From an uncultured Lachnospiraceae bacterium (GTDB lineage: Bacteria; Bacillota; Clostridia; Lachnospirales; Lachnospiraceae), in contig CAMNBW010000043.1 in assembly GCA_946533525.1 (NCBI GenBank), positions 1 through 9,067 on the forward strand: a stretch of DNA of 9,067 nucleotides, in the 5' to 3' direction. The notes under the pieces were generated by a model. The model searched no databases, was not told the origin of the DNA, and saw nothing but the letters and a program-made list of their open reading frames with translations. The position numbers and the translations under genes are program-made. This document shows positions 1 to 7,013 of the stretch, one piece after another (the first letter of the stretch is position 1; the number at the start of each line of letters is the position of its first letter).

Positions 1-10
1 GGAGGAAGTT

Positions 11-874
11 ATGAAAGAATTTAAACCTGTAAAAGAAGGCAAGGTAAGAGAGATCTATGATGTGGGGGACGCTCTGGTAATGGTCGCCACAGACCGTATT
101 TCGGCCTTTGACGTCATATTAAAGAACAAAATAGACGGCAAGGGGAAGATACTTACGAAAATGTCGGAGTTCTGGTTCTCTCTGACGAGAGATATTATTC
201 CCAATCACCTTATTTCCACCGATGTAGAGGATATGCCGGAGTTTTTCAGAAATAAGGATTTTGAGGGAAGGAGTATGCTGGTGCGTAAGCTCAGGATGCT
301 TCCCATAGAGTGCATAGTCCGCGGATATATTACCGGCAGCGGCTGGGAGAGCTATAAAAAGAGCGGAACGGTCTGCGGGATAAAGCTTCCGGAGGGACTT
401 AAGGAGTGCGGCAAGCTTCCCGAGCCCATATATACGCCTTCCACGAAGGCAGAGCTGGGCGACCATGACGAAAATATAAGCTATGAGAGAAGCATAGAGG
501 TTCTGGAGAAGGAATTTCCCGGCAAGGGAGAGGAGTACGCCCGGAAGATAAAGGATGCGACTCTTTCCTTATATAAAAAATGTGCTGAGTATGCTTTGAG
601 CAAGGGCATGATAATAGCGGATACAAAGTTCGAATTTGGCCTCGACGAGAAGGGGGAGGTAGTGCTGGCGGACGAGATGCTGACCCCTGACAGCTCGCGG
701 TTCTGGAGCCTGGAGGGCTATGAGGAGGGCAAGAGCCAGCCCTCTTTTGACAAGCAGTTTGTCAGAGATTATCTTAAGAGTAACCCGGAGTGTAATTATG
801 AGCTGTCCCGGGAGGTTATCGAAAAGACAATAGAAAAGTACGAACAGGCATATAAATTATTGTCAAATCAGTAA
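11..874 (+). CDS. purC: SAICAR synthetase (phosphoribosylaminoimidazole-succinocarboxamide synthase)
   Basis: Cytoplasmic enzyme of de novo purine synthesis: it joins CAIR and L-aspartate, using ATP, to make SAICAR. The 287-residue product is full length for the longer, clostridial-type PurC. Visible family motifs are the N-terminal ATP-site strand KEGKVREIYDV (8-18), DRISAFDV (28-35), the block ECIVRGYITGSGW (100-112), TPSTKAELGDHDENIS (142-157), IADTKFEFG (202-210) and DEMLTPDSSRFW (221-232). The start is set by GGAGGA at 1-6, 4 nt before the ATG. It is probably the distal gene of a purine cluster to the left (inference; no upstream sequence is present). No hairpin terminator follows the stop, and a promoter for the next gene lies across its 3' end. 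Nothing looks truncated or frameshifted. Confidence 0.97.
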   Translation: MKEFKPVKEGKVREIYDVGDALVMVATDRISAFDVILKNKIDGKGKILTKMSEFWFSLTRDIIPNHLISTDVEDMPEFFRNKDFEGRSMLVRKLRMLPIECIVRGYITGSGWESYKKSGTVCGIKLPEGLKECGKLPEPIYTPSTKAELGDHDENISYERSIEVLEKEFPGKGEEYARKIKDATLSLYKKCAEYALSKGMIIADTKFEFGLDEKGEVVLADEMLTPDSSRFWSLEGYEEGKSQPSFDKQFVRDYLKSNPECNYELSREVIEKTIEKYEQAYKLLSNQ

Positions 875-889
875 GGTATCGGATATAAT
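860..889 (+). promoter_or_regulatory. Sigma-70/SigA-type promoter for the DHH phosphoesterase gene
   Basis: TTGTCA at 860-865 (5 of 6 to TTGACA) and a perfect TATAAT at 884-889 are separated by 18 nt. The -35 lies inside the last codons of purC and the -10 just after its stop. The predicted start near 896 gives a leader of about 45 nt before the ATG at 942. This suggests the next gene is not simply a purine-operon member. It is assigned by pattern only. Confidence 0.6.
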
Positions 890-941
890 AGGCGTAGATT
901 TTTTATTCATAAGAATAGAAACATAAACGAGGTGATAATCA

Positions 942-1868
942 ATGAGCAAAAGACTGGTGACTAGAAGTGATTTTGATGGTTTGGTATGTGCTATGCTCTT
1001 AAAGGAGCTCAATCTTATCGAGGAGATAAAATTTGTACACCCCAAGGATGTCCAGGATGGAAAGATAGAGATCACTTCAGAGGATATCACAACAAACCTT
1101 CCCTTCGACGAGAGGGTGGGTCTCGCGTTTGACCATCATGAAAGCGAGCTTTTAAGGGTGGATCCCGAGAAGGCTAAGGGCCGCTTTATAATAGAAGGAG
1201 ACGCCAAGAGCGCTGCCAGGGTGGTTTATAACTACTACGGAGGAAAGGATACCTTTAAAAGGGTTTCCGAGGAGATAATGTGGGCGGTCGACAAGGGCGA
1301 CAGTGCCGATTTTACAAAGGAAGAGATACTCGATCCCCAGGACTGGGTGCTTTTGAACTTCCTCATGGATGCACGTACCGGCCTCGGACGTTTCCACAGC
1401 TTCAGAATCTCCAACTATGATCTTATGATGGAGCTTATCGATTACTGCCTCGAACACAGCATAAAGGATATACTTAAGCTTCCCGATGTAAAGGAAAGAG
1501 TGGATCTTTACTTTGAGCAGCAGGAAAAATTCAAGGAACAGCTGGGAAGATGCACAAAAATGTATGACAAGGTTGCCGTTGTAGACCTGAGAAATGAAGA
1601 GCCTATTTATTCCGGTAACCGCTTTATGATATATGCCCTGCATCCCGAGGCAGAGATCTCGGTTCACGTTGCATGGGGCTTCCAGAAGCAGAATACTGCG
1701 GTCATGATCGGCAAATCCATTATAAACAAGAATTCAAATGTCAATATCGGAAATCTTTGCCTTGAATACGGCGGCGGCGGGCATGCCAATGCGGGTACCT
1801 GCCAGAGACCCAACGATACGGTGGATGCGGAGCTGCCGACAATAATAGAAAGGCTTAACGGAAGATAA
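942..1868 (+). CDS. Stand-alone DHH/DHHA1 family phosphoesterase (exopolyphosphatase/nanoRNase-like)
   Basis: This 308-residue cytoplasmic protein has the layout of the DHH phosphoesterase superfamily, metal-dependent enzymes that hydrolyse phosphodiester or phosphoanhydride bonds. Motif I is SDFDG (9-13), the DHH triad is FDHHES (63-68), a later acidic motif is WAVDKGDSADF (114-124), and the C-terminal DHHA1 glycine-rich substrate loop is GGGGHANAG (277-285). There are no membrane segments, PAS or GGDEF regions, so it is not a GdpP-type membrane protein. The substrate cannot be read from the sequence; polyphosphate, short oligoribonucleotides, pAp or cyclic dinucleotide products are all possible. 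The start has a good ribosome binding site, GAGGTG at 929-934, 7 nt before the ATG. It has its own promoter upstream and is tightly linked to the adenylate-forming enzyme 4 nt downstream, so the two are probably co-transcribed. Confidence 0.88.
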   Translation: MSKRLVTRSDFDGLVCAMLLKELNLIEEIKFVHPKDVQDGKIEITSEDITTNLPFDERVGLAFDHHESELLRVDPEKAKGRFIIEGDAKSAARVVYNYYGGKDTFKRVSEEIMWAVDKGDSADFTKEEILDPQDWVLLNFLMDARTGLGRFHSFRISNYDLMMELIDYCLEHSIKDILKLPDVKERVDLYFEQQEKFKEQLGRCTKMYDKVAVVDLRNEEPIYSGNRFMIYALHPEAEISVHVAWGFQKQNTAVMIGKSIINKNSNVNIGNLCLEYGGGGHANAGTCQRPNDTVDAELPTIIERLNGR

Positions 1869-1872
1869 AAAG

Positions 1873-3510
1873 ATGCCGATAATCGAATACTTAGAGAGAA
1901 ACGCGGTTGACTACGCCGACGATATAGCCCTGGTGGAGCTCAATCCTGCGAGAACCGAAGACAGGCGAATGACCTGGAAGGAATTTGACCTTACACAGAC
2001 AGACCCACAGGGGCCTTACAGAAGGGAGATAACCTGGCACGTTTTTAACGAAAAGGCAAACAGATTTGCCCATCTTTTACAGGAAAGGGGTATAAAGAAG
2101 GGCGACAAGGTAGGAATTCTCCTGATGAACTGCCTTGAATGGCTGCCTATATATTTTGGAATCTTAAAATGCGGCGCAATAGCTGTGCCTCTGAATTTCC
2201 GTTATACCTCCGAAGAGATCGATTTTTGCGTAAATAAGGCGGATGTGGACATACTGGTCTTCGGTCCTGAATTCATCGGACGTGTGGAAGCCGTCGCAGA
2301 CAGGATCTCCAGAGGGAGACTCCTTATTTTTGTGGGTGACAGTTGTCCGAGCTTTGCGGAGAGCTATATAGAGCTTACGATGAACTGCTCTTCCCAGAAT
2401 CCGGGGGTTGAGCTTAGCGATGACGATTACGGTGCGATCTATTTTTCATCGGGAACCACCGGTTTTCCGAAGGCAATACTCCATAAGCACAGATCACTTA
2501 TGCATTCCGCGATGGTCGAGCAAAAGCACCACGGCCAGACCAGGGACGATGTGTTCTTATGCATCCCGCCCCTTTACCATACCGGGGCAAAGATGCATTG
2601 GTTCGGCAGTCTCATATCCGGTTCCAAGGCAGTGCTTTTAAAGGGAACGAAGCCCAGAGAGGTAATGCAGGCCGTATCCGATGAAAAATGTACAATAGTC
2701 TGGCTCCTGGTTCCCTGGGCACAGGATATATTGGATGCCCTCGACACCGGCGAACTTAATATCAAGGACTACAAGCTGGACCAGTGGAGGCTCATGCATA
2801 TAGGGGCACAGCCGGTTCCGAGATCACTGGTCAGGCACTGGAAGGAATATTTCCCCGGGCACGATTATGATACGAACTATGGCCTGTCTGAATCCATAGG
2901 ACCGGGCTGCGTGCATCTGGGAATAGAGAATATAGACCATGTGGGAGCCATCGGAGTTCCCGGCTACGGCTGGAAATGCAAGATCGTGGATCCCGACAGG
3001 AAAGAGGTGGCGAAGGGAGAGGTTGGAGAGCTCGCCGTCTTCGGTCCCGGAGTCATGGAATGTTACTATAACGACAAGGCGGCCACCGATGAGGTCATGG
3101 ACGCCGAGCACTGGCTGTATACCGGAGATATGGCCATGCAGGATGAGGAAGGCTTCTACTGGCTGGTGGACAGAAAGAAGGACGTCATCATATCGGGTGG
3201 AGAGAATATCTATCCGGTTCAGATAGAGGACTTTCTGCATGAATTTGAGCCGGTGGATGATGTGGCGGTCATTGGCCTGCCGGATAAGAGGCTCGGAGAG
3301 ATCTCGACTGCTATTATAAAATTGAAAAAGGGATATGAGGTTTCGGAAGAACAGGTAATGTCCTTCTGCCAGGCGCTTCCAAAGTACAAACGTCCCCGGA
3401 GGATAATCTTCGCGGATGTGCCCAGGAACGCTACGGGTAAGATAGAAAAACCGAAGCTGCGGGAGATTTACGGAGGAAACAATCTCGTCGATAGAGAAAA
3501 TAAGGGGTAA
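1873..3510 (+). CDS. AMP-forming acyl-CoA synthetase/ligase (ANL superfamily), substrate unknown
   Basis: This 545-residue class I adenylate-forming enzyme is expected to activate a carboxylic acid with ATP to an acyl-AMP and pass it to CoA. Core motifs are all present and in order: P-loop YFSSGTTGFPKA (190-201), TNYGLSES (334-341), YTGD (416-419), the hinge DRKKD (433-437), GGENIYP (442-448), and PRNATGKIEK (517-526) with the expected catalytic lysine at 523. The protein is complete, with no carrier-protein domain, signal peptide or membrane segment. Near the N-terminus the strand that normally occurs once seems to occur twice, MTWKEFD (33-39) and ITWHVFNE (53-60), joined by a short hydrophilic linker. 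The ATG follows the DHH gene by 4 nt, with GGAAG at 1860-1864 as ribosome binding site, which suggests a two-gene operon. A fatty, aromatic or other acid could be the substrate; the sequence does not decide. Confidence 0.92.
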   Translation: MPIIEYLERNAVDYADDIALVELNPARTEDRRMTWKEFDLTQTDPQGPYRREITWHVFNEKANRFAHLLQERGIKKGDKVGILLMNCLEWLPIYFGILKCGAIAVPLNFRYTSEEIDFCVNKADVDILVFGPEFIGRVEAVADRISRGRLLIFVGDSCPSFAESYIELTMNCSSQNPGVELSDDDYGAIYFSSGTTGFPKAILHKHRSLMHSAMVEQKHHGQTRDDVFLCIPPLYHTGAKMHWFGSLISGSKAVLLKGTKPREVMQAVSDEKCTIVWLLVPWAQDILDALDTGELNIKDYKLDQWRLMHIGAQPVPRSLVRHWKEYFPGHDYDTNYGLSESIGPGCVHLGIENIDHVGAIGVPGYGWKCKIVDPDRKEVAKGEVGELAVFGPGVMECYYNDKAATDEVMDAEHWLYTGDMAMQDEEGFYWLVDRKKDVIISGGENIYPVQIEDFLHEFEPVDDVAVIGLPDKRLGEISTAIIKLKKGYEVSEEQVMSFCQALPKYKRPRRIIFADVPRNATGKIEKPKLREIYGGNNLVDRENKG

Positions 3511-3521
3511 GTAAAAAGGAT

Positions 3522-3555
3522 AAAGGCTGTCGCATTAGAAAATGAGGCAGCTTTT
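3522..3555 (+). terminator. Long hairpin, probable intrinsic terminator or attenuator after the acyl-CoA ligase gene
   Basis: The arms 3522-3536 and 3541-3555 form a 15-bp stem with two G-U wobbles and one G-A mismatch around the tetraloop AGAA at 3537-3540. The outer end pairs AAA with TTT, as in many low-GC Gram-positive terminators. The T-run is short (TTTT, used in the stem, then ACTGACTTAAATATT), so termination may be partial. On the opposite strand the flank would also be T-rich, so it could work both ways, but no minus-strand gene is present. Confidence 0.62.
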
Positions 3556-3571
3556 ACTGACTTAAATATTA

Positions 3572-4744
3572 ATGAAGAAATTAGTGAATATACTCGTTAC
3601 AGGTGCAAAAGGCTTTATCGGAAGAAATCTGGTATGCGAGCTTGAAAACATAAGGGACGGAAAGGAGCACAGAGCCTCCGCGGGGGGAGTGGGTCCGAAC
3701 CTCAATATAATGGAGTACGACAGGGATACGGATCCCGGGATGCTGCAGGAATATTGCAGGAAGGCGGATTTTGTCTTTAATCTGGCGGGGGTAAACCGGC
3801 CGGAAAGGGAAGAGGAATTCATGCAGGGCAATTTCGGCTTTGCTGAAACCCTGCTTAAAACCCTGGAGGAGGAAGGAAACGCCTGCCCCGTGATGCTGTC
3901 CTCATCGATACAGGCCAGGCTCGATAATCCCTATGGGAGAAGCAAGGCTGCCGGAGAACGGCTCTTCACTGAGTATGGGGAGAGAACCGGAAGCAGGATA
4001 TGTATATACCGTTTTCCCAATGTTTTCGGGAAATGGTGCAGACCTAATTATAATTCGGTAGTGGCAACATTTTGTCACAATATAGCCAACGACCTTCCCA
4101 TAAGGATAGACGATCCCGACAGGGTGCTGCACCTTGTATATATAGACGACCTCGTTGAGGAGCTTCTGGCGGCCCTTTGCGGAAAGGAGCACAGGGAGGA
4201 TGACAGTCCCTACTGCTTTGTGCCCGTAACACACGAAGTGAGCGTCGGGAAGCTGGCAGGGCTCCTAAGGGGCTTTGATGAGGACAGGCATAGGGCCTTC
4301 GTTCCCGATTTGGGGGACGAATTTACCAAAAAGCTTTATTCTACGTATTTAAGCTATCTGCCGGATGAGAAGGTGAGCCTCCCACTTAAGACCAATAGAG
4401 ACGACAGGGGGAGCTTTACGGAGCTTATTAAAACCTATGGGGCGGGGCAGGTCTCCGTCAATATATCCAAACCCGGGATCACAAAGGGGCAGCACTGGCA
4501 CCACACCAAGTGCGAGCGATTTATAGTGGTTAAGGGGCATGCAATGATCGAGGAGCGAAAGATCGGAGAGGATAAGGTCAGACGTTTCGAGGTCAGCGGG
4601 GAGGAGCTAAGATACGTGGAAATGCTTCCGGGGTATACCCATAATATAATCAATATGTCGGATACGGAAGAGCTCATTACAATAATGTGGGCGAATGAAA
4701 CCTTTGACCAGAGCAGACCGGACACCTATCATGAAGATGTATAA
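3572..4744 (+). CDS. capF: CapF-type bifunctional SDR reductase/cupin epimerase of UDP-L-FucNAc synthesis
   Basis: In the characterised family (CapF of Staphylococcus aureus, WbjC of Pseudomonas), the cupin domain epimerises C3 of the keto-sugar made by CapE. The reductase domain then reduces C4 with NADPH, giving the UDP-sugar later converted by CapG to UDP-N-acetyl-L-fucosamine for capsule or O-antigen. Here the N-terminal extended-SDR domain has the Rossmann loop GAKGFIG (11-17), SSS (110-112) and the catalytic pair YGRSK (121-125). A C-terminal cupin of about 115 residues carries the metal-binding HWHHTK (308-313), E316 and H357. The 390 residues slightly exceed the roughly 370 usual for the family. 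Neither possible start has a strong ribosome binding site: the ATG chosen, or the GTG at 3584, which gives the family-typical MNILVTGAKG beginning. No capE, capG or glycosyltransferase lies nearby in the window. Identification is strong; the exact sugar is inferred. Confidence 0.9.
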   Translation: MKKLVNILVTGAKGFIGRNLVCELENIRDGKEHRASAGGVGPNLNIMEYDRDTDPGMLQEYCRKADFVFNLAGVNRPEREEEFMQGNFGFAETLLKTLEEEGNACPVMLSSSIQARLDNPYGRSKAAGERLFTEYGERTGSRICIYRFPNVFGKWCRPNYNSVVATFCHNIANDLPIRIDDPDRVLHLVYIDDLVEELLAALCGKEHREDDSPYCFVPVTHEVSVGKLAGLLRGFDEDRHRAFVPDLGDEFTKKLYSTYLSYLPDEKVSLPLKTNRDDRGSFTELIKTYGAGQVSVNISKPGITKGQHWHHTKCERFIVVKGHAMIEERKIGEDKVRRFEVSGEELRYVEMLPGYTHNIINMSDTEELITIMWANETFDQSRPDTYHEDV

Positions 4745-4778
4745 AAAATTGTGTGTAAAAAGTTGGTGAAAATGCCAC

Positions 4779-4807
4779 TTCACAAAACATGATTTGTATT
4801 CTATAAT
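4779..4807 (+). promoter_or_regulatory. Sigma-70/SigA promoter of the nrdD operon
   Basis: TTCACA at 4779-4784 (5 of 6 to TTGACA) and a perfect TATAAT at 4802-4807 are separated by 17 nt, the optimal spacing. The predicted start is near 4814, giving a leader of about 50 nt. A short inverted repeat, GTGAA (4766-4770) with TTCAC (4779-4783), runs into the -35. No clear terminator for the gene upstream lies between 4745 and 4778, so read-through from it may also reach nrdD. Confidence 0.75.
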
Positions 4808-4821
4808 CCTATATGTTGATG
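4806..4821 (+). promoter_or_regulatory. NrdR-box-like operator 1 (overlaps the -10 and transcription start)
   Basis: The 16-mer ATCCTATATGTTGATG matches the known NrdR box consensus acaCwAtATaTwGtgt at about 10 of 16 positions. It matches 9 of 10 in the core (CTATATGTTG against CwATATATwG). It begins on the last two bases of the -10 box and covers the predicted start site, a good position for repression. Alone it would be weak; the phasing with the second box supports it. Confidence 0.6.
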
Positions 4822-4837
4822 ACAAGGGAAGGCAGAC

Positions 4838-4853
4838 ATACAATATTTAGTGG
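4838..4853 (+). promoter_or_regulatory. NrdR-box-like operator 2 (just before the nrdD ribosome binding site)
   Basis: The 16-mer ATACAATATTTAGTGG matches the NrdR box consensus acaCwAtATaTwGtgt at 13 of 16 positions. It starts 32 bp after the first box, leaving 16 bp between them, which is three helical turns and the spacing known for paired NrdR boxes. NrdR is the ATP/dATP-sensing ATP-cone and zinc-finger repressor of ribonucleotide reductase genes, so a site here fits the gene that follows. Confidence 0.72.
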
Positions 4854-4854
4854 T

Positions 4855-4860
4855 GGAGGA
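4855..4860 (+). promoter_or_regulatory. Ribosome binding site deciding the GTG start of nrdD
   Basis: GGAGGA lies 5 nt before the GTG at 4866. It supports this non-ATG start, which opens directly on the ATP-cone; the first in-frame methionine (residue 54) would destroy that domain. Confidence 0.85.
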
Positions 4861-4865
4861 GCGAA

Positions 4866-7013
4866 GTGAATATAATCAAAAGAAGTGGTCAGGAAGTTGT
4901 TTTTGACGGAACAAAGATAATAAATGCCGTGGAAAAGGCCAATAAGGAAGTGCCCGAGCATGAGAGGCTTACGGAGGGGCAGGTCAGCGAGCTGGAAAAG
5001 CGCGTTGAGGAGATCTGCGCCAAAATGGGCCGTGCCATGAACGTCGAGGAGATACAGGATCTTGTGGAGAACGAGATAATGCGGGCCCAGAAGTTCAATG
5101 CGGCAAGAAAATATATTACCTATCGTTATACAAGAGGGCTGGTAAGGCGCGCCAATACAACGGATAAGCAGATATTAAGCCTTATCGAAAGAAATAACGA
5201 GGAGGTAAAGCAGGAGAATTCCAACAAGAATCCTATCGAGAATTCCGTGCAGAGAGATTACATGGCGGGTGAGGTCAGCAAGGATATAACCAGAAGGCTC
5301 CTTCTGCCTCCGAATATCGTGCGCGCGGATAAGGAAGGGCTCATTCATTTTCACGATTCGGATTACTTTGCACAGCATATGCATAACTGCTGCCTCGTAA
5401 ACCTTCAGGATATGCTGATGAACGGCACGGTCATATCCAAGACGATGATAGAATCGCCCAAAAGCTTTGCCACCGCCTGCAATATCGCTACCCAGTGCAT
5501 AGCCCAGATAGCCAGCTCGCAGTATGGAGGGCAGAGCATAACTCTTTCCCATCTTGTTCCCTTTGTGGACGTAAGCCGTAAAAAGCTCCGGGAGGCAGTG
5601 CGGGAGGAGTTTGAAGAAGAGGGTATCGAGCTGGATGAAGAAAAGATAAACAATATTGCGGAGAAGCGCCTTCGCAGAGAGATCCAGGATGGTATGCAGA
5701 CCATTCAATATCAGGTGGAGACGCTTATGACCACCAACGGTCAGGCGCCGTTTATCACTGTGTTCATGTGGATAAATGAGGTTGAGGAGGCTTCAAGGCA
5801 CGATCTGGCAATGCTTATCGAAGCTATGCTGGAGGAGAGGCTTAGGGGAGTGAAAAACGCCAAGGGCGTATATATCACCCCGGCTTTCCCGAAGCTTATT
5901 TACTGCCTTGACGACAATAATACCTATGAAGGGAGCGAGTATTTTTATCTGACTGAGCTTGCGGCAAGATGCACCGCAAAGCGCATGGTTCCCGACTATA
6001 TCAGCGCAAAGGTCATGAGGGAGCTTAAGGGGGATATTTACCCCTGCATGGGCTGCCGTTCCTTCCTTACGCCGGATCCCAATAATCACAAGTATTACGG
6101 GCGTTTCAACCAGGGAGTGGTTACAATTAATCTGGTGGATGTGGCCTGCTCGTCGGGGAAGGACGAGGAGAAGTTCTGGGAGATACTCGAAGACAGGCTG
6201 GAAAATATCTGTTACCCCGCCCTGATGGCAAGGCATGAGCGGCTTAAGGGAACTCCCTCCGATGTGGCGCCGATCCTTTGGCAGCACGGAGCTCTGGCAA
6301 GACTGAAGCCCGGCGAGAGAATAGATAAGCTGCTCTACGATAACTATTCCACGATTTCCCTGGGCTATGCCGGGATCTGTGAGATGACCCGCTATATGAA
6401 GGGGTGCTCGCACACCGAGGAGCCCGGCACGGAGTTTGCCCTCAAGGTCATGCAGTATCTTAACGACAAATGCGCACAGTGGAGGGAAAAGACGAATATC
6501 TCCTTCAGCCTTTACGGGACGCCCCTGGAGAGCACTACCTATAAATTTGCGAAGTGCCTGCAAAAGAGGTTCGGCATAATAAAGGGAGTTACAGATAAGA
6601 ATTACATCACCAACTCCTACCATGTCCATGTGACCGAGGAGATCGATGCCTTTGACAAGCTTAAGTTTGAGGCGCAGTTCCAGAAGCTTTCTCCCGGAGG
6701 AGCCATAAGCTATGTTGAGGTTCCGAATATGAGCAACAATATTAAGGCTGTTCTGACCGTGATGCAGTATATTTATGAGAACATCATGTACGCCGAGCTG
6801 AATACCAAGAGCGATTACTGCCAGGCCTGCGGCTATGAGGGAGAGATAAAGATAGTTGAAGATCAGGGCAAGCTTATCTGGAAATGCCCCAACTGCGGCA
6901 ATACGGATCAGAATCTTATGAATGTTGCACGTCGTACCTGCGGCTATATAGGTACGAATTTCTGGAATCAGGGAAGAACACAGGAAATAGCGGAAAGGGT
7001 TTTGCATTTATAA
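4866..7013 (+). CDS. nrdD: Anaerobic (class III) ribonucleoside-triphosphate reductase, large subunit
   Basis: This oxygen-sensitive glycyl-radical enzyme reduces ribonucleoside triphosphates to deoxyribonucleoside triphosphates for DNA synthesis without oxygen. The 715-residue product starts with an ATP-cone (about 1-92, with the VVFDGTKI strand at 11-18), the allosteric site sensing ATP/dATP. The catalytic barrel follows, with HFHD (161-164) and HNCCLVNL (173-180), which carries candidate active-site cysteines. Near the C-terminus a zinc site uses Cys652, Cys655, Cys674 and Cys677. The glycyl-radical loop RTCGYIG places the radical on Gly693. All expected parts are present and the length is normal for the family. 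The radical must be installed by the SAM enzyme NrdG, whose gene is not found in the following 2 kb. Expression is probably under NrdR through the paired boxes upstream. The stop overlaps the start of the next gene by one base. Confidence 0.97.
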   Translation: MNIIKRSGQEVVFDGTKIINAVEKANKEVPEHERLTEGQVSELEKRVEEICAKMGRAMNVEEIQDLVENEIMRAQKFNAARKYITYRYTRGLVRRANTTDKQILSLIERNNEEVKQENSNKNPIENSVQRDYMAGEVSKDITRRLLLPPNIVRADKEGLIHFHDSDYFAQHMHNCCLVNLQDMLMNGTVISKTMIESPKSFATACNIATQCIAQIASSQYGGQSITLSHLVPFVDVSRKKLREAVREEFEEEGIELDEEKINNIAEKRLRREIQDGMQTIQYQVETLMTTNGQAPFITVFMWINEVEEASRHDLAMLIEAMLEERLRGVKNAKGVYITPAFPKLIYCLDDNNTYEGSEYFYLTELAARCTAKRMVPDYISAKVMRELKGDIYPCMGCRSFLTPDPNNHKYYGRFNQGVVTINLVDVACSSGKDEEKFWEILEDRLENICYPALMARHERLKGTPSDVAPILWQHGALARLKPGERIDKLLYDNYSTISLGYAGICEMTRYMKGCSHTEEPGTEFALKVMQYLNDKCAQWREKTNISFSLYGTPLESTTYKFAKCLQKRFGIIKGVTDKNYITNSYHVHVTEEIDAFDKLKFEAQFQKLSPGGAISYVEVPNMSNNIKAVLTVMQYIYENIMYAELNTKSDYCQACGYEGEIKIVEDQGKLIWKCPNCGNTDQNLMNVARRTCGYIGTNFWNQGRTQEIAERVLHL

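Noticed and set aside
875..920. Possible terminator for purC at the T-run near 899-904
   Set aside because: No stable hairpin precedes the T-run; the region is better explained as promoter and leader of the next gene.
3659..4194. 14-base direct repeat GGAAAGGAGCACAG at 3659-3672 and 4181-4194, both coding GKEHR in capF
   Set aside because: The two copies are in the same frame, short, isolated and far apart; this is most likely coincidence of codon use, with no sign of a mobile element or array.
4745..4800. Possible terminator for capF, using GTGAA/TTCAC at 4766-4783
   Set aside because: The stem is only 5 bp (7 with a bulge), there is no T-run after it, and it overlaps the -35 of the nrdD promoter.
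5793..7007. Long minus-strand open frame (404 codons) opposite nrdD
   Set aside because: It lies wholly inside nrdD, which is certain from family motifs. The antisense frame shows no recognisable domain, and long antisense frames are common opposite biased codons.
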